64,000 nt of DNA from Caldimonas brevitalea. GTDB lineage: Bacteria; Pseudomonadota; Gammaproteobacteria; Burkholderiales; Burkholderiaceae_C. Location of the stretch: positions 2,976,001-3,040,000 of the forward strand of contig NZ_CP011371.1 of assembly GCF_001017435.1 (NCBI RefSeq), in the 5' to 3' direction. Position numbers and translations under genes: made by a program. The notes under the pieces are model-generated. The model worked only from the letters and a program-made list of their open reading frames with translations. It did no database searches and had not been told where the DNA came from. Each line of letters starts with the position of its first letter. Within the stretch, counting starts at the first letter, position 1. Shown in pieces: positions 1-8,180 of this stretch.

Positions 1-2
1 AC

Positions 3-398
3 GACATCACGATGGCGCAGGTCGGCGTGAGCCGGGATTACGTCGAGTCGCAGGTGCAGCGCCAGCTGGCCGAGATCGAGCGCCGACGTGCCCTGTACCT
101 GAAAGACCGACGGCGCGAGCCGCTCTCGGGTCGCTCGGTGATCGTGGTGGACGATGGCGTCGCGACCGGGACGACGATGCGAGCCGCCTTGCGAGCTGTG
201 CGCCGGGCGGTACCTGCGCGGCTCGTCGTCGCGGTGCCGGTGGCCGCCCCCTCGACCGCAGATGAACTGGCCCGCGAGGCCGACGACCTGGTGTGCTTGT
301 CGCGGCCCGGGGGCTTCCGGGCGGTCGGCCTGCACTACCTCGACTTCCACCAGGTAGAGGACGACGAAGTGATCGCGCTGCTGCAACAGATGCAGTGA
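3..398 (+). CDS. Phosphoribosyltransferase (5'-truncated by window edge)
   Basis: C-terminal part of a phosphoribosyltransferase; the reading frame is open to the first base, so the true start lies outside the window. The PRPP-binding signature VIVVDDGVATGTTM is complete: two acidic residues followed by the glycine/threonine loop that holds the 5-phosphate of PRPP. Downstream residues fit the rest of a type I PRTase fold (VVAVPVAAPS, then a conserved hydrophobic end). Stand-alone proteins of this kind in Proteobacteria are usually annotated as predicted phosphoribosyltransferases of unknown base specificity. An internal ATG at position 12 exists but lies mid-domain and is unlikely to be the start. 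The gene converges with fghA, with about 95 bases between them. Confidence 0.85.
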   Translation, partial: DITMAQVGVSRDYVESQVQRQLAEIERRRALYLKDRRREPLSGRSVIVVDDGVATGTTMRAALRAVRRAVPARLVVAVPVAAPSTADELAREADDLVCLSRPGGFRAVGLHYLDFHQVEDDEVIALLQQMQ

Positions 399-492
399 CC
401 CGCACATACGATGGCGGACGGGCCCACACGAAGGGCCGTCCCGCCACCGTCCACACGCTCCGACCTCACATCGCCGTCGCCGCGACGCTGCC

Positions 493-1374
493 TCAACGCC
501 GCCGCGCACCCACCTTCTGCAGCCGCTCTGCATGAAAGCGCAGGTGGTCTTGCACAAAGCTGGCGACGAAGTAATAGCTGTGGTCATACCCCGCGTGACG
601 GCGCAGCGTCAACGGTTGACCGACCGCAGCGCAAGCGGCTTCCAAGAGGTGCGGATGCAGTTGCTCGGCCAGGAACTGGTCGTCCAGCCCCTGGTCGACC
701 AGGATGCCGTCGGGGTAGGGCGGTTCCGTCTGACGGGCCATCAGCTCGGTGGCATCGTGCGCCGCCCAGGCACGCCGGTCGTCACCGAGGTATCCGGTGA
801 AGGCCTTTTCGCCCCACGGGCAGCGACTGGGCGCGGCGATCGGCGCCAAAGCCGACACCGAACGGAACATGCCGGGGTGGCGCAGCGCCAGTGTCAACGC
901 GCCGTGCCCGCCCATCGAATGGCCGAAGACGCCGGCGCGCTGCAGGTCCACCGGGAACTGCTCGCCGATCAGCGGCAGCAGTTCGTCGAGCAGATACGTC
1001 TCCATGCGCCAATGGCGCCGCCACGGCGCCCGCGTCGCGTCCAGGTAGAAGCCCGCGCCCACGCCGAAGTCCCACGACTGCGCTTCGCCGGGCAGGTCGG
1101 CCCCGCGGGGGCTGGTATCGGGTGTCACCAGCACCAGGCCAAGTTCCGCCGCCCAGCGCTGCGCGCCCGCCTTGATTGCAAAGGTCTCCTCGGTGCAGGT
1201 CAGGCCGGCCAGGTAGAACAGCACCGGTAGGCGCGCGCCTTCGCCGGCGGCCTGCGGCGGCAGGTAGAGGCCGAAGCGCATGGGCAGGCCGACTCGCCGC
1301 GAAGCGTGCCGGTAGTAGCGCTGTTCGCCGTCGAAGCAAGCGTGCGAGGCCAGCAATTCGAGCCCGTTTTGCAT
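493..1374 (-). CDS. fghA: S-formylglutathione hydrolase
   Basis: Hydrolyses S-formylglutathione to formate and glutathione, the second step of glutathione-dependent formaldehyde detoxification in the cytosol. At 293 residues it is close to the usual family length (about 280). Visible features are the FYLAGLTCTEE segment of esterase-D proteins, the nucleophile elbow GHSMGGHGAL (Ser about 153), an acidic residue in the DQGLDDQFL segment (about 231) and His about 265 in the GYDHSYYF motif, giving a complete Ser-Asp-His triad. It starts one base after the stop of the upstream frmA on the same strand, so the two are almost certainly co-transcribed and act in sequence. Confidence 0.95.
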   Translation of the reverse strand: MQNGLELLASHACFDGEQRYYRHASRRVGLPMRFGLYLPPQAAGEGARLPVLFYLAGLTCTEETFAIKAGAQRWAAELGLVLVTPDTSPRGADLPGEAQSWDFGVGAGFYLDATRAPWRRHWRMETYLLDELLPLIGEQFPVDLQRAGVFGHSMGGHGALTLALRHPGMFRSVSALAPIAAPSRCPWGEKAFTGYLGDDRRAWAAHDATELMARQTEPPYPDGILVDQGLDDQFLAEQLHPHLLEAACAAVGQPLTLRRHAGYDHSYYFVASFVQDHLRFHAERLQKVGARRR

Positions 1375-1375
1375 C

Positions 1376-2482
<1,107 letters not shown>

Positions 2483-2684
2483 TTGCAATGCTCCTCAACG
2501 CCAAGTGCTGCCGGCCGGCGGCCGAACCCCGCGGTTCTATCCGCGAATCGGCCTGCGTGGGAGTGTGTCGCGGCAATTCCCTAGGGGGCGCGGGCACATC
2601 GGCGGGGTCGCACGGGGCGGTCGCGAAGCGAGGTGAACGGCAGCGCGCCGCGGTGAGGGCGGGTGCGCAGCAGACCATCCTGTT

Positions 2685-2690
2685 TATGAT
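2685..2690 (+). promoter_or_regulatory. Possible -10 element of the TPR gene
   Basis: TATGAT lies 26 bases before the ATG of the TPR gene, at the point where the sequence changes from GC-rich to AT-rich. No good -35 box is visible at the expected distance, so the assignment is weak. Confidence 0.3.
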
Positions 2691-2715
2691 TACTTTTGGT
2701 TTAAGGAAGAGCAAG

Positions 2716-3144
2716 ATGAGCGAACAGTTGCCCGAGGCGTTGCATAAGCAGATTTCGTCGCTCTGCGCGGAGGGAGACCGGCTGGCGAGAGATGGGCAGC
2801 TCGATCTTGCCAAGGGAACATATGTTCAGGCGCTGAAGTTGCTGCCTCAGGATCACAGGCGGTGGGAGGCGGCCACCTGGATCTACGTTGCGATCGGAGA
2901 TGTGCATTTTCGGTTGGGAAATTTCGACAAAGCCTTAATGGCATTCATCAATGCTGTTCAATGCCCGGGAGGGCTTGGGAATCCATTCGTGCACCTTCGA
3001 CTTGGTCAGTCTTACTATGAGGATGGGAACCTGGAAAAAGCCGCCGACGAACTGACGCGCGCCTATATGGGAGGCGGTATGGGTATATTCCTGGAAGACG
3101 ATCCGAAGTACTTGGCCTTCCTTGAAACAAAGATAGAAATTTAA
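2716..3144 (+). CDS. Tetratricopeptide-repeat protein, small cytosolic
   Basis: A 142-residue soluble protein of helical pairs with TPR character: residues about 10-45 (EGDRLARDGQLDLAKGTYVQAL), 48-85 (YVAIGDVHFRLGNFDKALMAF) and 90-125 (HLRLGQSYYEDGNLEKAADELT). From memory, close homologues are widespread small TPR proteins found next to Rhs/PAAR polymorphic-toxin genes and immunity genes, so a role as accessory or immunity-like protein is inferred from family context. The start was placed at an ATG preceded by AAGGAAGAG; the frame is open about 230 bases further upstream, but that part is GC-rich low-complexity sequence. It is the first gene of the AT-richer island. Confidence 0.8.
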   Translation: MSEQLPEALHKQISSLCAEGDRLARDGQLDLAKGTYVQALKLLPQDHRRWEAATWIYVAIGDVHFRLGNFDKALMAFINAVQCPGGLGNPFVHLRLGQSYYEDGNLEKAADELTRAYMGGGMGIFLEDDPKYLAFLETKIEI

Positions 3145-3301
3145 CTGGGCGCTGATCAAGATTGAGGACGAGGTTGTTGTCTCGCTGGATGCGATAGATC
3201 TGTCTGAGGATTCAATTGCGCAGGCTAATTTCATTTCTGAAGAGTGTGTGCACCTTGGATCGGACGTCCGCAATGGGGTGGTGACTAGAGTTGATTTCTA
3301 G
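3137..3301 (+). pseudogene. Coding remnant without a start codon
   Basis: A 54-codon open frame running from just after an in-frame TAG to TAG at 3299, overlapping the last bases of the TPR gene in another frame. Its translation looks like genuine acidic protein (IEDEVVVSLDAIDLSEDSI... ending VVTRVDF) rather than noise, but there is no start codon with a ribosome site. The simplest reading is the 3' end of a lost gene left by recombination in the island. The family is not recognised. Confidence 0.35.
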
Positions 3302-3371
3302 GCGCTACAGAACGCCGCGGCGGCGCGAGGTGGATTTCCCCAGCCAAACCAGATCGCGCGAGGTGCATGAA

Positions 3372-3773
3372 GTGGATAGTTGTCAGAATTGCGACTCTGA
3401 GCGATTGGTCCTTGCCGAGAGATTAGGGGCGCTGGAAACGTGGCGGTGCGAATCATGTGGCAAAGAGTTGACTCAGCACGTTTACCACCCCGGACTTGAT
3501 CTTCAGTTGTCTGACGATTTGGAGCCCGTGTTTGACCTTGTTGCAAGGTGGAAAGGTAAGCCCACGCGGGATCAGTTGCGTGATTTGCGCGCTCTCTTTC
3601 CAAGATCAAAGGCTATGTCGGATGCTGAGCTTCTCCGAAAGGCGTACGAGAACGCGACCTTTGATCTCGGGTGCTTCAATAATTCCGAAATGAAAGAGAG
3701 ACAGTCTCGCCTCGAACAGTTAGGTATTGAAGTTGAGAGAGTTATGGTTTCCTCTCTTTGTCAGAAATTATGA
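3372..3773 (+). CDS. Small zinc-ribbon protein of unknown function
   Basis: A 133-residue protein with an N-terminal treble-type zinc ribbon: Cys 4/Cys 7 (CQNC) and Cys 26/Cys 29 (CESC). It is followed by a helical domain containing KPTRDQLRDLRALFP and LRKAYENATFDLG. There is no in-frame ATG near the N terminus. I chose GTG at 3372 because GAGGTG lies 6 bases upstream and the zinc ribbon then begins at residue 4, as usual for such proteins. An alternative TTG at 3291 would add 27 basic residues. The stop overlaps the ATG of the next gene (ATGA), so the two are translationally coupled. Function unknown; the setting suggests an immunity or toxin-accessory role. Confidence 0.6.
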   Translation: MDSCQNCDSERLVLAERLGALETWRCESCGKELTQHVYHPGLDLQLSDDLEPVFDLVARWKGKPTRDQLRDLRALFPRSKAMSDAELLRKAYENATFDLGCFNNSEMKERQSRLEQLGIEVERVMVSSLCQKL

Positions 3774-4225
3774 ACTTTACGGACTGGCTGACAGAGTTGG
3801 ACTTGGACGAGGAGTCCCCCGTCGTTGGGGTATCTCCTTCGGAGATCGATGCCCTTGAGAAGCAGGCTCAGTTAAAACTGCCTGGATCGTATCGGGAGTT
3901 CTTGGCTCAATGTGGGCGATCCGCGGGGTTGTACGCTCAAGATTCTGACTTCTTTTTTCCAACAATTGAGGTGCTAAATGCCGAACTGGCTGAGATGCTC
4001 GAAGAGGAAGGAATTGATGTCGAAATCCCTCCCAATGCGTTCGTGTTCGCGGCCTATCAGGGGTATCAGTACTTGTACTTCATCTGTGACGGAACAGTAG
4101 ATCCGGCCGTATACCTCGTGACCGATGGCGGGGCCGCGCCGTCGAAAATTTCTCCTACGTTCACGGAACTTGTGAGGCGCGGGATGGAGGATTATCACCG
4201 TGCCATCTATTCAAAGAAGAAATGA
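3770..4225 (+). CDS. SMI1/KNR4 (SUKH) family protein, probable immunity protein
   Basis: A 151-residue acidic protein with the SUKH-superfamily pattern: an initial EIDALEKQAQ helix, LPGSYREFLAQCGRSAG at about 37-53, a central beta segment (NAFVFAAYQGYQYLYFI) and a C-terminal FTELVRRGMEDY helix. SUKH proteins are known as immunity proteins that bind and neutralise nuclease and other toxin domains of contact-dependent, Rhs and type VII systems. No cognate toxin is next to it here. The ATG at 3770 overlaps the preceding stop by 4 bases, which argues against the TTG four codons upstream. The stop in turn overlaps the ATG of a 53-codon ORF. Confidence 0.8.
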   Translation: MNFTDWLTELDLDEESPVVGVSPSEIDALEKQAQLKLPGSYREFLAQCGRSAGLYAQDSDFFFPTIEVLNAELAEMLEEEGIDVEIPPNAFVFAAYQGYQYLYFICDGTVDPAVYLVTDGGAAPSKISPTFTELVRRGMEDYHRAIYSKKK

Positions 4226-4383
4226 AGTGGCCGTCTGGAAAGAAGTGGCACCCTGTGATGCCGCTCCGCCTTGATCCTGTTCTATGCGACTTGGTCGCCG
4301 CGGCTCGCGATGTGCGGCTTTGCGAGCAAGGCTTACAGCGTCAAATCTATCTCGGCGGCGACGACTTCGCCGCACGAAATTAA
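4222..4383 (+). CDS. Small ORF, translationally coupled to the SUKH gene
   Basis: A 53-residue ORF whose ATG overlaps the stop of the SMI1/KNR4 gene as ATGA, the same coupling used by the preceding gene pair. The product (starting MKWPSGKKWHPVMPL, ending GGDDFAARN) is basic at the N terminus and has no recognisable motif. The coupling is the only positive evidence. It could be a real small protein or the truncated start of a lost toxin/immunity gene. Confidence 0.35.
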   Translation: MKWPSGKKWHPVMPLRLDPVLCDLVAAARDVRLCEQGLQRQIYLGGDDFAARN

Positions 4384-4432
4384 ATCCCGGGCGAAATCAA
4401 ATCAACCGGAAACTGATTGAGTTTGGAAGACG

Positions 4433-5125
4433 ATGAAGCTGAATTTGATGGAGTATCTTCGTCAGTACCTTGTAGATCCCGAGATCGTTCGCTTTGGCGA
4501 GCTTTCTACAGCGGAGTCAAGCAAGTTGCCGCCGGAGTGGTGCGAATTGCTGAGCGTAGAGGGTGAGGACCGGGTATCGACGACACTTCAGTGCTGGATG
4601 AGATTCGAGGAGCAGTTCCCTGAAATAATCAGAAAAATGTCCGAAAGATTGGATTCGGTTCAACTGCTTCGGCACAAAGGGGGCTATTTGCTTTTATATT
4701 CAATTCGTTCTCCGAGTCGTTTGCTGTACTACGCCTCTAGCAACCCGAGAGACAGATCGCTTTCTCCCCAACTCGAGACTCTGTGGCGCGACTTACCTTC
4801 AGCTGTAAAAGAGTTCTACGATTTCGCCGATGGCTGGTACTACCTGGCTTCTCGTTCCCTAGGGCTGTCTCCCTCGAAAGATATCTTCATTCTTTCGGAT
4901 GAAAGCTGGGGAATACTGGACGAAATAGAGCCTCCTCCTGTGAATTTGGCGCGGACAGTCGCTCTTTTTACCAACGGTTCTTTCGGCTACGCCTGCGTCG
5001 AACTATCTGAAGACAAAGATCCCAATTCGAGTGGACTGATCTGGTGGAGTGACAAAGCTCCTAAGTTAAATCTAGATTTTTGGGGTGTGGTAGACGCTTG
5101 GACCTCCATCGGAATGGACAGCTAA
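4433..5125 (+). CDS. Putative SMI1/KNR4-like immunity protein
   Basis: A 230-residue soluble protein. The C-terminal half has a SUKH-like pattern: LPSAVKEFYDFADGWYYL at about 121-138, then DIFILSDESWGIL, an aspartate/proline-rich loop, and FTNGSFGYACVELSE with a SGLIWWSD strand near the end, resembling the beta-sheet core of SMI1/KNR4 domains. The N-terminal half has no recognised motif. The start ATG is preceded by GGAAGACG. It lies about 50 bases after the small ORF in the same direction. An immunity function is inferred from fold resemblance and neighbours; no toxin gene is adjacent. Confidence 0.6.
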   Translation: MKLNLMEYLRQYLVDPEIVRFGELSTAESSKLPPEWCELLSVEGEDRVSTTLQCWMRFEEQFPEIIRKMSERLDSVQLLRHKGGYLLLYSIRSPSRLLYYASSNPRDRSLSPQLETLWRDLPSAVKEFYDFADGWYYLASRSLGLSPSKDIFILSDESWGILDEIEPPPVNLARTVALFTNGSFGYACVELSEDKDPNSSGLIWWSDKAPKLNLDFWGVVDAWTSIGMDS

Positions 5126-5379
5126 GTAATCAGAATACAACTGCTCACCGCCGCTTTCAGACGGAGGCCATTTTTTTAGAAATCAGGCGTGCAAGCGCTG
5201 GCGTCCGAAGCGTCGAGGTCAGATACCGTCTTGAAAGTCAAGCTGAGTTTGCTAAGCTGACGCCGGCAGGCTTGTCGGAGCGAAGTGCGCCGAGGATCAG
5301 TAGCGCGAGTTGCTGCATGCAAGCACCGATGGGTATCAAGCTGAGTGCCTTTAAAATGAACGATCGAGGTCTATTCGCG

Positions 5380-5691
5380 ATGAGCAATGAAAATGACGTT
5401 AACTATACCGGCTACCGCAGCTACCTGCTTAATAAGCTCGGCAGGCGGCTAAGTGAGGATGAGCAAGGGTGTATCAAATCCTTTGGTGATATCGGTGGGC
5501 ACGTCTTTGAGGAAGCAAAGAAAATGTCCCGGATGTCTACTGCGTACGGAACAGCATATCTCACCTTCGTCTTGGCGCCTCGGCTAACGCGGTACGCGGC
5601 CGATTTGGCCTCAGAGGTTTTTCGCGGTGGAATGCCTTTAGAGGCTTGGATCGACCGCTTAGCGAGGGCTGATCCCGCCTTTCCAAAATAG
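5380..5691 (+). CDS. Hypothetical protein (103 aa)
   Basis: I do not recognise this family. The translation is predicted soluble and mostly helical (YRSYLLNKLGRRLSEDEQG; the helix EEAKKMSRMSTAYG; ending WIDRLARADPAFPK). The ATG at 5380 was chosen because GAGGT lies at proper spacing; ATG 5356 is an in-frame alternative adding eight residues, and the frame is open further back but with unlikely composition. It is a member of the AT-richer island and may be another immunity-type or accessory protein. Confidence 0.5.
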   Translation: MSNENDVNYTGYRSYLLNKLGRRLSEDEQGCIKSFGDIGGHVFEEAKKMSRMSTAYGTAYLTFVLAPRLTRYAADLASEVFRGGMPLEAWIDRLARADPAFPK

Positions 5692-6113
5692 TCGGCCCTG
5701 AACAAACGATGTCGCGAAATCGCTTCACGCGCGGCTCGCTCCGGCCTTGACGTCCGCCGTCCGAGTTCGAAGGCAAATCTCGGCGGATCCTGTTTTCTTG
5801 GGTGGCTTTTCCTATTCGCGCGCTCCCTCCACATAAGAAGGTGCTCAAGGCGCTCTAGGGATGCAGCGGTGGGGTCAGGACTATCATTTCAAGTCCCACG
5901 TCTCGCGGCCTAGATCGGGCGCACGGCCCGACCGCTGCGCATTCACTGCGGTCGACCGCAAATGCTACTCTGTGGAGGTCTTTCCATTACGTCGAACTGA
6001 ATCAGGGCAGACCGGCATGGTGGAGCATTAGTTCCGCTTTGGGGCGTGACCCCTCTCGCTGCTGCCGGCCGGTTGGGGTATAACTGCAGGCCCATTGTTG
6101 CGGGACTTGAGTA
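5692..6113 (+). other. Intergenic stretch without a convincing gene
   Basis: No ORF here has coding character. A GGGGTCAGGACTATCATTTC segment at 5871-5890 resembles ends of RAYT/REP-associated elements, but no partner end was found. A TATAAC at 6079-6084 is a possible -10 for the gene beginning at 6114. Confidence 0.4.
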
Positions 6114-7133
6114 GTGGCAAAGAGTCATAGCCTCACAAAAGGCGGAAAGTTCGACCGCCGTGTTCGATTGCGCCCTTCGGCCGCGAATCGCCAAGAAGCG
6201 GTTGACCGGATCATCTGGGGCTTGCAGGAGAGGGGCGTATCGGAACAGAACCTGGAATGCAATCGACACTACGTGGCCGAATTTCTGGCCGGCGCGCCCC
6301 AGCAAGTCGAAGGCATCTTCACTCCTGAGATCTCAATGTTTAGCATTGCGTTCGAATACGCGATGCAAGGGGTATTGCAGACGCTTGCGGGTCAGGCCGA
6401 AGGTTGGCGCTCTGTTGCACTTGCAGTCAACTACTGTCGGCTCGGCATGGCAGTTGACCGCTCCCGGCGGGAACAAAAGGGTCTCTCCTACGCACACCCA
6501 TGCCGACTGGGCGACACGCCCGCGTTCTTATGGTTCCTGGCCGTAGCTCGATGCGAACCGGCGCTGGTGAAGCCTTGGTCTCACTACCTGTACAACCTGG
6601 TCAGCCAGCGCGGTCTTCAAGATGACTTTGGCGACGATCCCGCGTTTTGCTTTCTCTGGCACATGCTTCGTGCTGAATGTGAAGGAGTGTGGCCAGCACT
6701 GCGGGATATTGATGACAAGCTTGAAGAATTCGGACCTCTGCTTGCAAACGTAGAAAGCAAAGTGTCTTTCTCCAAAGCTTTGGTTGAGTATCTTGACTAT
6801 CGACTTTCTAGGGCATTTCAGTATGCGAGTCCCGCTGCCGACAAGCCTGCTCGGGATGCTCGATTCCTCTTCGAACGCCAATGGATGGCGGTGCTGCCAG
6901 CCGAGCTATTGTGTTTGCGGTGGGTGTGCAGACAATTGCGCGGCATAGACCTGACCTTGGACGTGGAACATCCGTTATTGAAGACCCCGATGCTCGATGT
7001 CCCGTCCTTCCAGCAGTTACCCGATGATCCGCTTCTCAGCGATATCGTTTCCGTTTGCTTGGATTATTTTGGCCACCTTTGGGCGCCCGAAACATCCGTA
7101 GCGTTGATTAAGCGAGAACGCATCGAATCGTGA
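6114..7133 (+). CDS. Hypothetical protein, predicted all-helical (339 aa)
   Basis: GTG start; coding character is clear throughout (uninterrupted, natural composition), but no domain is recognised with confidence. The protein is predicted soluble, tryptophan- and cysteine-rich and alpha-helical, with repeated helix pairs such as FSIAFEYAMQGVLQTLAG, WRSVALAVNYCRLGMAV and LPAELLCLRWVCRQLRG. It remotely recalls large helical immunity proteins of the Imm49 type, but I cannot confirm this. Position between immunity-type genes supports, but does not prove, such a role. A shorter start is not needed because the N-terminal basic stretch (KSHSLTKGGKFDRRVRLR) is plausible. Confidence 0.6.
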   Translation: MAKSHSLTKGGKFDRRVRLRPSAANRQEAVDRIIWGLQERGVSEQNLECNRHYVAEFLAGAPQQVEGIFTPEISMFSIAFEYAMQGVLQTLAGQAEGWRSVALAVNYCRLGMAVDRSRREQKGLSYAHPCRLGDTPAFLWFLAVARCEPALVKPWSHYLYNLVSQRGLQDDFGDDPAFCFLWHMLRAECEGVWPALRDIDDKLEEFGPLLANVESKVSFSKALVEYLDYRLSRAFQYASPAADKPARDARFLFERQWMAVLPAELLCLRWVCRQLRGIDLTLDVEHPLLKTPMLDVPSFQQLPDDPLLSDIVSVCLDYFGHLWAPETSVALIKRERIES

Positions 7134-7243
7134 ACCGCTACATGGGCACGACTTGTTGCGAAGGTGCGGTCTCCCCACGTTTGGAAGTACACGGCGGATA
7201 CGACGTAATGCTGCTTTGCTTATCGTTATAGGGTGGAGGTCCC

Positions 7244-8098
7244 GTGAAAGAGCGTAGACAACGCTGGAGGCGGGACCAAGTGGACGCGATCGTCTCCGCT
7301 CTCAAAATCGGAAAGCTTCCCGAGGGGCCCTTTGCGCGTACGTCAGAAGGGCGGATCGACCTTCGAGGTGTTGAGATCAAAGTCCCGTTGGCACTTGAAG
7401 GGTTTGTCGCGGAGGGAGTGGACCTTTCTTACGCCAGCCTAGGAAAGCTGCTATGCAGGAGGTGCGTGCTGGCGGACTGGATATTCGATCATTCCAGCGT
7501 TGTATTGTTGAACAATGGTACCGAAGTGAGCAGATCCAGCTTCGGCAACACACGGTTAACGGGCTCGGCATCTACAGGCGGTGCCCGTTTCGTCGAATGC
7601 GTTTTCCATTCGACTGAGATTGAGGGTGCAATCTTTAAGGAGGCGGAATTTTTGAAGTGCGATTTCGGCGGCTGTGCTCTCAAAAACATCGAGTTTGGAA
7701 CGTCGGCCCTTCAGAAGGTTCGCATCAACGGTCGATTGGAAAAGTGCTTTTTTAGAGGGGAGCTGCGCGAGTGTGACTTCGTCAATGCTGTCTTCTTCGA
7801 TTGCGCGTTCTACGGCGCCGAGTTTACCGGCTGCTCCATTTCAGATCATGCGCTTTTATTCGACAATTGGCGAAGCGCGTTTCAAGTTATTCAGGAAGGC
7901 TCGCGAAGTAGAAGCATGTCTGCGGACAGCAGGCAAGCGCTCGAGCAAATGTGTCGGATCTGGTTGAAAGTCTCGGACTACACGAAGCAGGAATTGATCG
8001 ACCGCCGTGATCTTCAAGAAGCCTATGGTGAAGAGGTGGCGAACGAGGTGTACGCATACCTTGCTGAGATTAAGTCAGCAGCTAAGGCGGTTGGATAA
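7244..8098 (+). CDS. Pentapeptide-repeat-like protein
   Basis: A 284-residue protein whose central part (about 40-205) has the A(D/N)LXX-like rhythm of pentapeptide beta-helices, though irregular: VDLSYASLGKLLC, ARFVECVFHSTEIEGAIF, CDFGGCALKNIEF, CDFVNAVFFDCAFYGAEFTGC. Cysteine and phenylalanine recur at the inward positions. The C terminus (about 215-284) is helical. GTG start with a strong GGAGGT site. Pentapeptide proteins may act as protein-interaction or DNA-mimic modules, and such repeats occur in immunity loci. It ends 82 bases before the IS element and closes the AT-richer island. Confidence 0.65.
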   Translation: MKERRQRWRRDQVDAIVSALKIGKLPEGPFARTSEGRIDLRGVEIKVPLALEGFVAEGVDLSYASLGKLLCRRCVLADWIFDHSSVVLLNNGTEVSRSSFGNTRLTGSASTGGARFVECVFHSTEIEGAIFKEAEFLKCDFGGCALKNIEFGTSALQKVRINGRLEKCFFRGELRECDFVNAVFFDCAFYGAEFTGCSISDHALLFDNWRSAFQVIQEGSRSRSMSADSRQALEQMCRIWLKVSDYTKQELIDRRDLQEAYGEEVANEVYAYLAEIKSAAKAVG

Positions 8099-8172
8099 GA
8101 AGCGGCCGGGTTGCACTCTGTTGTACGCTGCCGATGCGGGCGACCCGACCCGCAAGTCTGGGCGGTCCAATG

Positions 8173-8180
8173 CGGCAAGC
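8173..8180 (+). repeat. Left target-site duplication of IS256-family element
   Basis: CGGCAAGC directly abuts the left inverted repeat and is repeated exactly at 9538-9545. Confidence 0.9.

Noticed and set aside
5870..5900. GGGGTCAGGACTATCATTTC resembling a RAYT/REP-type element end
   Set aside because: No matching inverted end or transposase gene is visible nearby.
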